From contig CAJXOL010000003.1 of assembly GCA_913057675.1 (NCBI GenBank), positions 1 through 47,756 of the forward strand: a stretch of 47,756 nucleotides of DNA, given 5' to 3'. The notes beneath the pieces were generated by a model. That model was given only the letters and a program-made list of their open reading frames with translations. It did not search any database and was not told the origin of the DNA. Origin of the DNA: an uncultured Pseudomonadota bacterium (GTDB taxonomy: Bacteria > Pseudomonadota > Gammaproteobacteria > Burkholderiales > Eutrophovitaceae). Every line of letters starts with the position of its first letter. The stretch's first letter is position 1. Shown piece after piece: positions 17,251 to 25,976 of this stretch. A program made the position numbers and the translations under genes.

Positions 17251-19991
17251 TTGGGTAGCCAAGAAAAATCCTTCCGGCATACTGCTTGTACATCACAGTA
17301 GTGGCAAATCGACGGTACGCCATTCGCAGGCAACACCACGCCTCTTTCTATCTGACTAAAAAGACTCTCCAACCGACTTATATGCTCCTCAATGGAGGAT
17401 CCAATATTGTGCGTTTCTAACGCCACGACATCTACAGCACCTTTATCTAAAGAAAGATACATCCCCTCGGTTTTATTGTCGGGTTGGAGTGAAACATAAG
17501 AAACCAATTGGGCATGCTCATCGTAAGAAGAAATTAGCTTTTTTAACATGCTCTTAGACCGAGCTTTGTAATCAATTACTATCCGCTTTGGGTCTTCATT
17601 AACGCCCTGATACTCGTCGATTCGATCCACTCTCCCAAAAAATTTTATAGATAAACCACCTAAAGTCATGAAATTACGCTCAAAATCCGCCTCCATTTCA
17701 ACAATGGTCCAGCCTTCTTTCTCTCGCTGGACTTGCCACTCAAGGTACTGTTTAAACAAACCATGAAGTCGGGCCATCCAACCGTGAACCACGCCTCTCG
17801 ACCCAACAAGCATTGCAAACGCATCACGGGCAATACCGGTCATTTCGAATTGCAGAACTTCTAAATCGACGTTCGTGCATTTCGGATATCGTGTGTGAAA
17901 TTTTTCAAGCACCTTATGTATCACATTACCCAATTCACGCTTGCTTGGATCCTCATCAACCGAATCAGGCTCTCGAGTCCGCAACACATTTCGTACAAAA
18001 AATTGATATGGGCAATCAAGCAAACTTTGATAACCACTGACTGATATTTGAGCCGGAATTTCTGATGCGATAATATTTATGTTGGGCTCAGGCAAAGGCT
18101 TATACTCGCTTTGTAATTTTCTTTGGCTCGCTTCGAACGAGTGAAGCCGAGACTCTACTTCTTTGTCTTTGAGGTCGTCACCCCAAAGTACGGTGTGATG
18201 CAACCTAAAATACTCGAACCAGGGGCTCAAGAGATTATCTTCGTTATCTTTTTGTCTTTGCCAGGTAACAAAAGCTGTTTGGCTCGAGAGTAAAAAACCA
18301 AGTAAATCGACCTTAACCTCAGAGATGGAATCCTCGCTCGTCCTCAGTTCTAGTTGAGCCCGAACTCCATCTCCAAAATGAGCACTTTTAAACTGAGCTA
18401 ATGGAAAATTAGCGTCATCAGCTCCAGCAAAAATTACGCCATCAAAACTTCTGAGTCGCGCGGCACTGAGATGAGTAAAACTTATCGGACTATCTATCTG
18501 CGCGTCTTTAAAGGTGCTGACCTCCAGCTGCGTCTTAAACCAATCCAACCAGGCAGTGAAATTAACTTTCTGATCAAAATAATTGAGCTCGGCATCTAAC
18601 GTATCCAGCAACTGTAAAAGTTGAATTCCCGCGTCATCCTGTTCAAGAATGTTTTTAATACCCCCGAACTCCAGACTCGCCAAAACAAATTTTATCCAAT
18701 CCCTATGATTTCTTGATTTTAAATTAATGAATTGACACTTCACTTCGTATAGCTTATCAGCGACTTCTCGCACCTCATCAACGTCGATCTCTCTGGCTAT
18801 ACTATGGAATCCAATCGCAGCAGCCCTTTTTCTATTTTTCTTTACAGCTGTTTCTAACGCTGCTCGCAGCTGATCTACTCCAAACATCTGACTGATCGCA
18901 GGGCGCTTTAAAAAACGAATTAACTTGGTCAATTCAAAGTCGCAGCCAAGCAGCTCCAACCAATCAATGAGCGTAGCAGCGATAGAAGTTGTCGACATTT
19001 TCCATCCAAATTCGTCTCGCACTAAAATTTCAGACTGCTGCAACAGCGCCCTAAGACGACGAGCGACCTTTCGATCAAAAGGAACAATTGCAATATTCTT
19101 TTTGCCCGCTGATAGCCATTGTTGAATTTTAATCTTGATAGCCCGAACTTCCTGGTCGAGGCCAATCGCGGGAAAATAAGTAATCATGGATGACCAAGGA
19201 CTTTTTTCTCGAAGAGTCGTTTCGGACATTTTTACCAATGGTTGCTCGGCTTCTTTTTGATAAACAGCTCTACAAAAATCAGCTCTCACATCATCACTAG
19301 CCTTACTCACATCAGCCTCTAAAACAGTAACACTATTTCGGCTGGCGTAACTCTCTATAAAGCTTTGCTCAACAGCGCTCAGTTCAGGATACTTTAAAAC
19401 ATATAAACGTCGCCTCTCATGTTCTAACAGCAGCGAGAGGCGGTAACGATAAGCGTATTGTTCAGATACTCGACCCTCTCGAACCCCAGCAAAAGCACTC
19501 CAAGTATCAAACAACAATCGAGCTTCAAATCCAACGAGTTTTTGGGAACGAGTTTGATAAGCTTGACGGAATCGATCGCTCAATACCTCAAAGGTTAAAT
19601 CGACACCAGGCTGGCATAAGTCTAACTCGCCAATCAGCTCAGCCATATCAGCTGCCAAGTTCCAATTATTAGCCTGATCTAGCCATTGATGCTGCTCGAG
19701 TTCGTGATAAATCAGAAGCTCACGATACCGCTTCGTTTCCACCCCGAAAGGCTGACCAACTTGACGCGACCAATCACCAAAGGTGGTAAATAAAGGGAGG
19801 AGCACCCCAGCACCTGCCATAGTCATCAAGCGGTGCGCGCAAGCAGGGGCGGCGCTCAATGAAGGTAAAACAACAATAACGTCAGAAAAATCAAAGCCCT
19901 CATCAAAACTTGAATCATTCAGAATCCGTGACACCAGCACATCAATCAGCTGATGAGGCCATACTTTTTCGTGTCTTAAGATTCCTTTCAT
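17247..19991 (-). CDS. AddB-like PD-(D/E)XK nuclease with Fe-S cysteines
   Basis: A 914-aa partner of the adjacent helicase, resembling AddB and the proteobacterial 'probable DNA repair protein' family. The C-terminal nuclease has GNVIHKVLE, FGRVDRID and VIDYKA (the His, Asp and D-x-K of the RecB-type nuclease). Four cysteines match the AddB iron-sulfur staple: one in LLDCPYQFF before the nuclease, and the C-x2-C-x5-C of CHYCDVQAVC at the end. The N-terminal helicase-like half lacks a clear Walker A, as in AddB. It is first in a two-gene operon, joined to the helicase by an ATGA overlap. Confidence 0.88.
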   Translation of the reverse strand: MKGILRHEKVWPHQLIDVLVSRILNDSSFDEGFDFSDVIVVLPSLSAAPACAHRLMTMAGAGVLLPLFTTFGDWSRQVGQPFGVETKRYRELLIYHELEQHQWLDQANNWNLAADMAELIGELDLCQPGVDLTFEVLSDRFRQAYQTRSQKLVGFEARLLFDTWSAFAGVREGRVSEQYAYRYRLSLLLEHERRRLYVLKYPELSAVEQSFIESYASRNSVTVLEADVSKASDDVRADFCRAVYQKEAEQPLVKMSETTLREKSPWSSMITYFPAIGLDQEVRAIKIKIQQWLSAGKKNIAIVPFDRKVARRLRALLQQSEILVRDEFGWKMSTTSIAATLIDWLELLGCDFELTKLIRFLKRPAISQMFGVDQLRAALETAVKKNRKRAAAIGFHSIAREIDVDEVREVADKLYEVKCQFINLKSRNHRDWIKFVLASLEFGGIKNILEQDDAGIQLLQLLDTLDAELNYFDQKVNFTAWLDWFKTQLEVSTFKDAQIDSPISFTHLSAARLRSFDGVIFAGADDANFPLAQFKSAHFGDGVRAQLELRTSEDSISEVKVDLLGFLLSSQTAFVTWQRQKDNEDNLLSPWFEYFRLHHTVLWGDDLKDKEVESRLHSFEASQRKLQSEYKPLPEPNINIIASEIPAQISVSGYQSLLDCPYQFFVRNVLRTREPDSVDEDPSKRELGNVIHKVLEKFHTRYPKCTNVDLEVLQFEMTGIARDAFAMLVGSRGVVHGWMARLHGLFKQYLEWQVQREKEGWTIVEMEADFERNFMTLGGLSIKFFGRVDRIDEYQGVNEDPKRIVIDYKARSKSMLKKLISSYDEHAQLVSYVSLQPDNKTEGMYLSLDKGAVDVVALETHNIGSSIEEHISRLESLFSQIERGVVLPANGVPSICHYCDVQAVCRKDFSWLPK

Positions 19992-20018
19992 GAGACCTAA
20001 TTTACACTAGGTGAGAAC

Positions 20019-20342
20019 TTATTTTTCCAAGAGATCTCGCTTATTCGGCTTGTTTTGCCATTCAGCGGCATCAGGAGGAGCATCCTTACGTTCGATAATA
20101 CTGGGCCAATGCTTCGCCAATTCAGCATTCAATTCAATGAAGTCTGTTTGATCCTCTGGCACATCATCATCAGCGTAAATCGCTTCTTCGGGACACTCCG
20201 CAACACAAAGCGTGCAATCGATGCACTCATCTGGATCGATGACCAACATGTTTGGCCCCTCTCGGAAACAGTCCACAGGGCATACATCCACACAATCCGT
20301 CCACTTGCATTTGATGCAAGTCTCAACTACAACATAAGTCAT
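20019..20342 (-). CDS. fdxA: FdxA seven-iron ferredoxin
   Basis: A 107-aa ferredoxin of the Azotobacter FdI type carrying one 3Fe-4S and one 4Fe-4S cluster. Cysteines are visible in [17 protein letters not shown] and [12 protein letters not shown], with the characteristic [11 protein letters not shown] start and a C-terminal extension including HWPSI. It transfers electrons in the cytoplasm; partners are unknown. It is minus strand, 27 bp upstream of the AddB-like gene, and divergent from trxA. A TGTTAGAAT extended -10-like sequence lies about 50 bp upstream on its strand, a weak promoter candidate. Confidence 0.96.
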   Translation of the reverse strand: MTYVVVETCIKCKWTDCVDVCPVDCFREGPNMLVIDPDECIDCTLCVAECPEEAIYADDDVPEDQTDFIELNAELAKHWPSIIERKDAPPDAAEWQNKPNKRDLLEK

Positions 20343-20662
20343 TGAAACGCCTTAGAATATTTTTACATTAAATACAATCTAATAATAACATTCTAACAAA
20401 ATAGGAAGACCTTACTATAGTCAGATAATATAAAAGCACAGTTCTAGTTTGAGAAGGTAATGTCGAAATATGAGAATAAAAAAATAAAGCGCTCATCAGA
20501 CAAAAATATGTTTTATAATAACGATTCTCTGATCAGGGATTGACCAACTGACGGCAGCAAAAAAAATACTGTAAGAACCATAATATCGAGTTTGTGAAGA
20601 TTCCAAACTTAAATCCCCTGAAAAGTTTCTTTTTTTACAAACCCAAACTGGACATTTTAATA
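20343..20662. other. fdxA-trxA divergent intergenic region
   Basis: About 320 bp of AT-rich sequence without a gene. On the plus strand a perfect TATAAT (20514-20519) lies about 145 bp before trxA but lacks a good -35. A TTGACC at 20540-20545 has only a poor -10 after it. On the minus strand an extended -10-like TGTTAGAAT (20390-20395 core) faces fdxA. I see no RNA gene or terminator. The in-frame extension of the trxA ORF to 20594 looks like leader. Confidence 0.4.
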
Positions 20663-20989
20663 ATGAGTGAAAAAATTCATCACGTAACCGACGACTCGTT
20701 CGAGAACGAAGTTCTTAATTCTGAGTTACCTGTTTTAGTTGACTATTGGGCCGAGTGGTGTGGTCCATGTAAAATGATCGCTCCGATTCTTGACGAAGTG
20801 GCTACTGAATATTCCGGAAGACTAAAAATCGCCAAGCTAAATATCGACGAAAATCAAGGAACACCGCCTAAATTTGGTATTCGAGGAATTCCCACTTTAA
20901 TGCTATTCAAAGCTGGCAATGCAGAAGCAACTAAGGTAGGTGCGCTTTCCAAATCTCAACTGATGACCTTTATAGATAGTAACATTTAG
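20663..20989 (+). CDS. trxA: Thioredoxin 1
   Basis: A 108-aa thioredoxin with active site WCGPC (C33, C36), the buried DYWAEW strand and the cis-Pro loop [11 protein letters not shown]. It reduces protein disulfides for ribonucleotide reductase, peroxidases and others. The ORF track begins 23 codons upstream, but ATG 20663 gives the standard family length and N-terminus ([13 protein letters not shown]). No strong ribosome-binding site is present. The trxA-rho order is the same as in E. coli, and rho follows after 96 bp. Confidence 0.96.
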   Translation: MSEKIHHVTDDSFENEVLNSELPVLVDYWAEWCGPCKMIAPILDEVATEYSGRLKIAKLNIDENQGTPPKFGIRGIPTLMLFKAGNAEATKVGALSKSQLMTFIDSNI

Positions 20990-21085
20990 CATCCCTCCTT
21001 CCGGTGACTTTACGAGTCCAAATTTCAACAATTGATCCTCTAAATTTTCCGCTAATTTTCTCCTTCCTCTTACTTATTCAACTCT
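20990..21085 (+). promoter_or_regulatory. Pyrimidine-rich leader upstream of rho
   Basis: The 96 nt before rho are poor in G and rich in C and U, ending in a run like TTTTCTCCTTCCTCTTACTTATTC directly before the start. No Shine-Dalgarno is visible. G-poor, C-rich RNA is what Rho binds (rut sites), and E. coli rho is known to be autoregulated in its leader. A rut function here is inferred from composition alone. Confidence 0.4.
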
Positions 21086-22345
21086 ATGCATCTATCTGAT
21101 TTAAAAGACCTCCACATTAGCGAGCTAATTGAAATGGCTATGGCTAACGAGGTTGAAAACGCTAATCGTCTGCGTAAACAAGACCTCATATTCGCCCTAC
21201 TAAAAGATCAAGCGAAAAAAGGAGAAAGCATTTCTGGTTCCGGCACCCTTGAGGTCCTTCCAGATGGTTTTGGTTTTCTGCGATCACCTGATACCTCCTA
21301 TCTAGCGGGCCCAGATGATATCTACATCAGCCCATCTCAGATAAGAAGATTCAATCTGCATACAGGAGATTCCGTTGACGGAGAAATCAGAACGCCAAAA
21401 GAGGGGGAGCGTTACTTGGCGCTCGTCAAAGTGGACAAAGTCAACGATGAAGTGCCAGAGAACAGTAAACACAAAACACTGTTTGAAAATCTAACACCTC
21501 TCTTTCCAACAGATAGACTGCAAATGGAAAGAGATATTAAATCCGATGAGAATTTGACGGGTCGAATTGTGGACATAATTGCCCCAGTTGGAAAAGGCCA
21601 AAGGGGCCTTCTCGTAGCCAGCCCAAAAAGCGGTAAAACAGTCATGCTCCAACATATTGCTCACTCAATTGCATCAAACTACCCGGACGTTTATCTCATT
21701 GTGCTACTCATTGACGAGCGACCAGAAGAGGTAACCGAAATGCAACGCTCAGTGCGCGGGGAAGTGGTGTCATCAACCTTTGATGAACCAGCAACACGGC
21801 ACGTGCAAGTGGCAGAAATGGTCATGGAAAAGGCCAAACGTCTCGTGGAAAGTAAAAAAGACGTTGTCATTCTTTTAGATTCAATCACCCGACTCGCTCG
21901 CGCGTACAACACGACTGCGCCGGCCTCAGGAAAAGTTTTGACCGGGGGGGTGGATGCCAATGCCCTTCAAAGACCGAAACGTTTTTTCGGGGCTGCCAGA
22001 AATATAGAGGAAGGCGGGTCACTTACCATTATCGCTACCGCACTTGTCGAGACAGGCTCTAGAATGGATGATGTTATCTATGAGGAATTTAAAGGCACAG
22101 GGAATATGGAGATTCATCTTGATCGTAGAATGGCCGAAAAACGGATCTACCCCTCTATTAATGTGAATCGCTCTGGAACCAGAAAAGAAGAGCTCTTGCT
22201 CGAGCCAGAAATATTACAGAAAGCGTGGATTCTCCGCAAACTGCTCTACCCTATGGATGAATTGGAAGCAACTGAATTCTTAACCGGAAAGATAAAAGCA
22301 ACTAAGAGTAACAATGAATTCTTCGACAGCATGAAAAAAGGGTAA
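21086..22345 (+). CDS. rho: Transcription termination factor Rho
   Basis: A complete 419-aa hexameric RNA helicase, the same length as E. coli Rho. The N-terminal domain begins [17 protein letters not shown], the cold-shock-like RNA-binding site includes GFGFLR and the [12 protein letters not shown] region. The Walker A is [16 protein letters not shown], Walker [17 protein letters not shown], the Q-loop [23 protein letters not shown], and the arginine-finger region is [12 protein letters not shown]. It terminates untranslated transcripts. Neighbours trxA and rpmE give the conserved trxA-rho-rpmE order seen in many proteobacteria. Confidence 0.98.
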   Translation: MHLSDLKDLHISELIEMAMANEVENANRLRKQDLIFALLKDQAKKGESISGSGTLEVLPDGFGFLRSPDTSYLAGPDDIYISPSQIRRFNLHTGDSVDGEIRTPKEGERYLALVKVDKVNDEVPENSKHKTLFENLTPLFPTDRLQMERDIKSDENLTGRIVDIIAPVGKGQRGLLVASPKSGKTVMLQHIAHSIASNYPDVYLIVLLIDERPEEVTEMQRSVRGEVVSSTFDEPATRHVQVAEMVMEKAKRLVESKKDVVILLDSITRLARAYNTTAPASGKVLTGGVDANALQRPKRFFGAARNIEEGGSLTIIATALVETGSRMDDVIYEEFKGTGNMEIHLDRRMAEKRIYPSINVNRSGTRKEELLLEPEILQKAWILRKLLYPMDELEATEFLTGKIKATKSNNEFFDSMKKG

Positions 22346-22480
22346 GTCAAAATTACATGATTTATTGTAAAATTGTATATTTTCGGGGATAATCAAGGTC
22401 TGTTTGACTTACACGAACAACAAATTCAAGCAACATTTGGCGTAAATTTCGCCATATTATTTTTTTAGGGTTATTACAAA

Positions 22481-22702
22481 ATGAAAGCAGATATCCATCC
22501 AGGCTACGCCTCAGTCACAGTGACCTGCAGTTGCGGAGAGATTTTTCAGACTCGCTCGACAAGCAAAAAAGACATCTCCATCGAAGTTTGTTCTGTCTGC
22601 CACCCCTTCTATACAGGAAAACAAAAGATCGTAGATACGGCAGGAAGAGTTGAGAGATTCAAGAAAAAGTATGCAAATCTCGGGGTCAAAGCCGGAAAGT
22701 AA
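22481..22702 (+). CDS. rpmE: Ribosomal protein bL31, zinc-binding form
   Basis: A 73-aa large-subunit protein. The zinc ligands of the C+ form are present as CSC near residue 16 and CSVC near 37, followed by [20 protein letters not shown], the family signature. Zinc-free paralogues that replace it under zinc limitation are not in the window. It follows rho by 135 bp and is closed by a strong intrinsic terminator. Confidence 0.97.
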   Translation: MKADIHPGYASVTVTCSCGEIFQTRSTSKKDISIEVCSVCHPFYTGKQKIVDTAGRVERFKKKYANLGVKAGK

Positions 22703-22725
22703 TCTGGATGATCTATGTACCATAT

Positions 22726-22752
22726 AAAAAGGCAGCCAAGGCTGCCTTTTTT
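22726..22752 (+). terminator. Intrinsic terminator of rpmE
   Basis: AAAAA, then GGCAGCC-AA-GGCTGCC (6 bp stem with CAAG loop, or 7 bp drawn tightly), then TTTTTT. Because A-runs and T-runs flank the stem symmetrically it could work in both directions. It lies 23 nt after the rpmE stop. Confidence 0.88.
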
Positions 22753-22806
22753 AATTCGGAATATTTGTTCGCAATCTTTAGGGATACTTAATCGCAAAAA
22801 ATTACG

Positions 22807-24471
22807 ATGCTAAAACCAGGCTCTTACTTTAGGCACGAAAAAACTGCAGTCAGCATTACCAACAATCCGATGTTGCTGACCTCCCTGCTCTGCGTCGCTT
22901 GGACGATGTTCGGCCTTATTGGTCACGACCCTTGGAAATCAGAAGAAGCGTTACTCATTAGTCATCTATCCCAATTCACTAGCAGTGATTTCTGTCTCGA
23001 CCTATTAGCAATAAACGATGTAACGTTGGCTGGTCCGCTGTTCTATTTGATCGCGATTAATTTTATTGAGATCTGGAGCTCTGTACTCGCACCTCATGAT
23101 GCCGCTAGACTCACTCTTTCTGTTTGGCTGTTGTCTGCGATACTATTCACCGCCCTCACAGCTGGTGAATTATGGGGACGAACACAATCCTGGGTAGCCC
23201 CTTTGCTACTTATAGGTTCTGTCGGGCTCTTAGTTAAATCGCATCAGCTATCAGCAACTCCCGTACTTATTTCTGGGTTAGCAATCTTCTTTTATGGTCT
23301 CGCTAGCGCACCGCGACGATCGATTGTTGGCGGAGTATGGTTAGGACTAGGTGTCTCGATTATCCTCTTGGGCACCGCTTTTCAGAATGTGGCTATACCC
23401 ATTTTTACGATTTTTTTAATGTCACTCATCAACCTCAGATACCGTGGATTGAGATTTACAGCCTCTCTAGCAATTGCAGGTCTCATTGTCATCATGTCTG
23501 CGGGAATATGGCTAACTATTCTTAATCAAAGCGACCCTTCGTTTCCAGCACGCTGGGTAGCTCTTACTTGGTCGGGAGCAACAGATTCATTCAAGGTTCC
23601 CTCAATGCATGAACTCATTTATCAAACGTCTGCATTGCCATGGTTTACATGGCCCACTTGGATATTTTTGGTTTGGTCACTATGGGTTGAAGGACGAGAG
23701 GGGCTCAAACGTAAAGAACTGCAATTACCTATCGTGCTAGGGATAGCAATAACCTTAGTTTTAGTGTTCACAACCATAAATAAAGAATCTGGTCTAGGCC
23801 CAATCTTATTACCGTTTGCTTTAATTGGATCCATTGCCGCTAGCCGAATACCTAGAAGCGTTGGTACTGCACTTTATTGGTTTGCAATAATGGCCTCTGC
23901 ATTCTTCACCATAACAGCCTGGGTTTATTTTTCGGCTTCTCACTTCGGATTTCCACAAGAGTTATCCGAACACTTATTGGAATTATTACCTGGATATGAA
24001 TCTGAGAAGAGAGATATTGCCGTACTCCTTGCAGCGCTGCTTACTGCAACATGGTTTTTACTAATTTTTAATATCAAAAGACTACCCGAGCGCTCCATTT
24101 TGATTTGGGCAATGAATTTGACATTTGGCTGGATGCTGTCTGTCTTACTGCTTTTTCATTGGATTGACGAACGCAAGACGTACGCACCAATGGTTCATTC
24201 AATGATGCGACACATCGATCCAAATTACGACTGTATCATTGCGCAAGTAGGCCCTGCGCAAAGAGGCTTAATCCAATATTATGGAAGAATTGTGACCACC
24301 GATATTTATATAGAAAAAAATGGTCAAAGCTGTGACTACCTGATCTATCAAGACCATTCCGAAGCTGATAACCACATTGGATTACCTTGGTCCATGATTT
24401 GGGAAGGCGGCCGCGTGGGAGACCGAGCAGAACGCTATAGACTATACAAAAGAGAAATAGGTTTAGATTAG
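22807..24471 (+). CDS. Polytopic membrane glycosyltransferase, GT39/ArnT-like
   Basis: A 554-aa membrane protein with roughly 11-13 hydrophobic segments and a C-terminal soluble stretch from about residue 460. The first periplasmic loop contains GHDPWKSEEA, which resembles the catalytic acidic motif of ArnT/PMT-type transferases that use polyprenyl-phosphate sugar donors. It would glycosylate a lipid A, lipid or protein acceptor on the periplasmic face; the acceptor is unknown. Its TAG stop shares one base with the GTG start of hslO, so the two are probably translated together. Overall family assignment is good; specific function is weak. Confidence 0.75.
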   Translation: MLKPGSYFRHEKTAVSITNNPMLLTSLLCVAWTMFGLIGHDPWKSEEALLISHLSQFTSSDFCLDLLAINDVTLAGPLFYLIAINFIEIWSSVLAPHDAARLTLSVWLLSAILFTALTAGELWGRTQSWVAPLLLIGSVGLLVKSHQLSATPVLISGLAIFFYGLASAPRRSIVGGVWLGLGVSIILLGTAFQNVAIPIFTIFLMSLINLRYRGLRFTASLAIAGLIVIMSAGIWLTILNQSDPSFPARWVALTWSGATDSFKVPSMHELIYQTSALPWFTWPTWIFLVWSLWVEGREGLKRKELQLPIVLGIAITLVLVFTTINKESGLGPILLPFALIGSIAASRIPRSVGTALYWFAIMASAFFTITAWVYFSASHFGFPQELSEHLLELLPGYESEKRDIAVLLAALLTATWFLLIFNIKRLPERSILIWAMNLTFGWMLSVLLLFHWIDERKTYAPMVHSMMRHIDPNYDCIIAQVGPAQRGLIQYYGRIVTTDIYIEKNGQSCDYLIYQDHSEADNHIGLPWSMIWEGGRVGDRAERYRLYKREIGLD

Positions 24472-25352
24472 TGAAAAACACTGTACAAAGATTTTTGTTT
24501 GAATTCTCCGATATACGTGGGGAAATTGTAAGCCTCGATAGTTCTTGGGAAAGTGTATTAACGCGCAGAGACTATCCACCTTCAGTCAGAAAATTGCTGG
24601 GGGAAATTACTGCGGCCACAACCTTACTATCTGCAACAATAAAATTTGACGGGACCTTATCGATCCAGTTCAAAGGCCAATCTGCATTGCTATTGTTACT
24701 AGCAGAGACCACAGGTATATCCAGCTTTAGATCGACCGCAAAGTGGCGAGATAACGATGAACTTGGAGATTCAAATGTGAATCTTCTATCACAAGGAACG
24801 CTCGCAGTAACCCTTACACCAAAAAAATCAGGGCAAGCCTACCAGGGCCTTGTAGATGTTCACAGCGACTCCATTCAGAAATCTTTAGAAGACTACATGC
24901 AACAGTCTGAGCAATTGACTACGCGACTATGGCTTGCATCAAACGACCAAAAGGCTACTGGCATTTTGCTGCAAAAGTTACCCACGGAACGCCATGAGGC
25001 TTCAGACGATTGGCATAGGATCACGACTCTCGCGGCTACAGTTACAAACGAAGAATTATTAACTCTAGACTTTGAAACAATACTCAAGAGATTATTTCAC
25101 GAGGAAACCATTCGAGTGTTTGATGAAAATTCTGTTAATTTTTCTTGCTCATGCTCAGAAAATAGAACTGATGGCATGCTTCAATCCCTCGGGGAGTTAG
25201 AAGTAAGAATTATTTTAAGTGAAGAAGGCAATGTGAACATTACTTGTGAGTTCTGCGGAAAAAATTATATTTATTCGCCTTCTGGGATTGATCGAATATT
25301 TTCCTATGAATCTCGAGAGTCCACGCAAGAGACCAATGGCTCTATCAACTGA
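24471..25352 (+). CDS. hslO: Hsp33 redox-regulated chaperone
   Basis: A 293-aa holdase activated by oxidative unfolding. The zinc-binding redox switch is present as CSCS near residue 226 and CEFC near 260. The N-terminal domain includes TAATTLLSATIKFDGTLSIQFKG, typical of HslO. The start is GTG, overlapping the stop of the membrane transferase by one base. hslR follows after 41 bp; in E. coli the order is hslR-hslO, so the pair is kept but inverted. Confidence 0.95.
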   Translation: MKNTVQRFLFEFSDIRGEIVSLDSSWESVLTRRDYPPSVRKLLGEITAATTLLSATIKFDGTLSIQFKGQSALLLLLAETTGISSFRSTAKWRDNDELGDSNVNLLSQGTLAVTLTPKKSGQAYQGLVDVHSDSIQKSLEDYMQQSEQLTTRLWLASNDQKATGILLQKLPTERHEASDDWHRITTLAATVTNEELLTLDFETILKRLFHEETIRVFDENSVNFSCSCSENRTDGMLQSLGELEVRIILSEEGNVNITCEFCGKNYIYSPSGIDRIFSYESRESTQETNGSIN

Positions 25353-25393
25353 TAGACCTTATACCTCAATTCTTAACCACCTGATGCTACGTC

Positions 25394-25789
25394 ATGACTG
25401 ATGTAAAACAAGTTCGATTAGATAAGTGGCTCTGGGCTGCACGTTTCTACAAAACCCGAGCTCTCGCCGCTAATGCAGTAACCAACGGACGAGTTAAGGT
25501 CAATGGCGCGAAAACTAAACCCTCAAAAAAACTTAGCGTAGAAGATCAAATTAATATCCAATTGAGTTCAATTTCATGGGATATACAAGTCAAAGAACTC
25601 TCCTGTCAGCGCGTTTCAGCTGATTTGGCTAAACACTTTTATGAAGAATCAGCTGAAAGTAAAAGTCAAAGAAACACGATAACCGAAGCACTCAACGCGG
25701 AAAAAAAGCTGCAAACTCCGAAGTACGGAAATCGACCGACTAAAAGAGGCCGTCAACAAATCATCCGTTTCAAGCAAAACGACGGTTAA
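25394..25789 (+). CDS. hslR: Hsp15, S4-domain ribosome-recycling heat-shock protein
   Basis: A 131-aa protein with an S4 RNA-binding domain at residues 6-70: VRLDKWLWAARFYKTRALA and GRVKVNGAKTKPSKKL. The tail is highly basic (GNRPTKRGRQQIIRFKQ). Hsp15 binds stalled 50S subunits carrying nascent-chain tRNA and helps recycle them. Its position beside hslO supports the assignment over other S4 proteins. Confidence 0.9.
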   Translation: MTDVKQVRLDKWLWAARFYKTRALAANAVTNGRVKVNGAKTKPSKKLSVEDQINIQLSSISWDIQVKELSCQRVSADLAKHFYEESAESKSQRNTITEALNAEKKLQTPKYGNRPTKRGRQQIIRFKQNDG

Positions 25790-25829
25790 AAAAATGGTAC
25801 ATATAACGACAATTAGAAAAAATAAACTA

Positions 25830-25843
25830 AAGTATTTATACTT
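25830..25843. promoter_or_regulatory. Palindrome upstream of bktB
   Basis: AAGTAT-TT-ATACTT is a perfect 6-bp inverted repeat in the 187-bp AT-rich gap before the thiolase gene, immediately followed by TATAAA. It may be an operator overlapping a promoter. No regulator can be named. Confidence 0.3.
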
Positions 25844-25976
25844 ATAAAAAAATTTATGCGACGCACCTTTTTGGTCAGATCAAGGTATAAGCACCAAGAT
25901 TAGAGGGACAGAAATCTGCGGACGTAAGTTTTGTGCTGACGCTGCCGAGAACAAAAAATTTCATAAGGGAAAGAAA

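Noticed and set aside
20594-20662. 23-residue extension of thioredoxin
   Set aside because: AT-rich leader without a ribosome-binding site; the family length fits ATG 20663.
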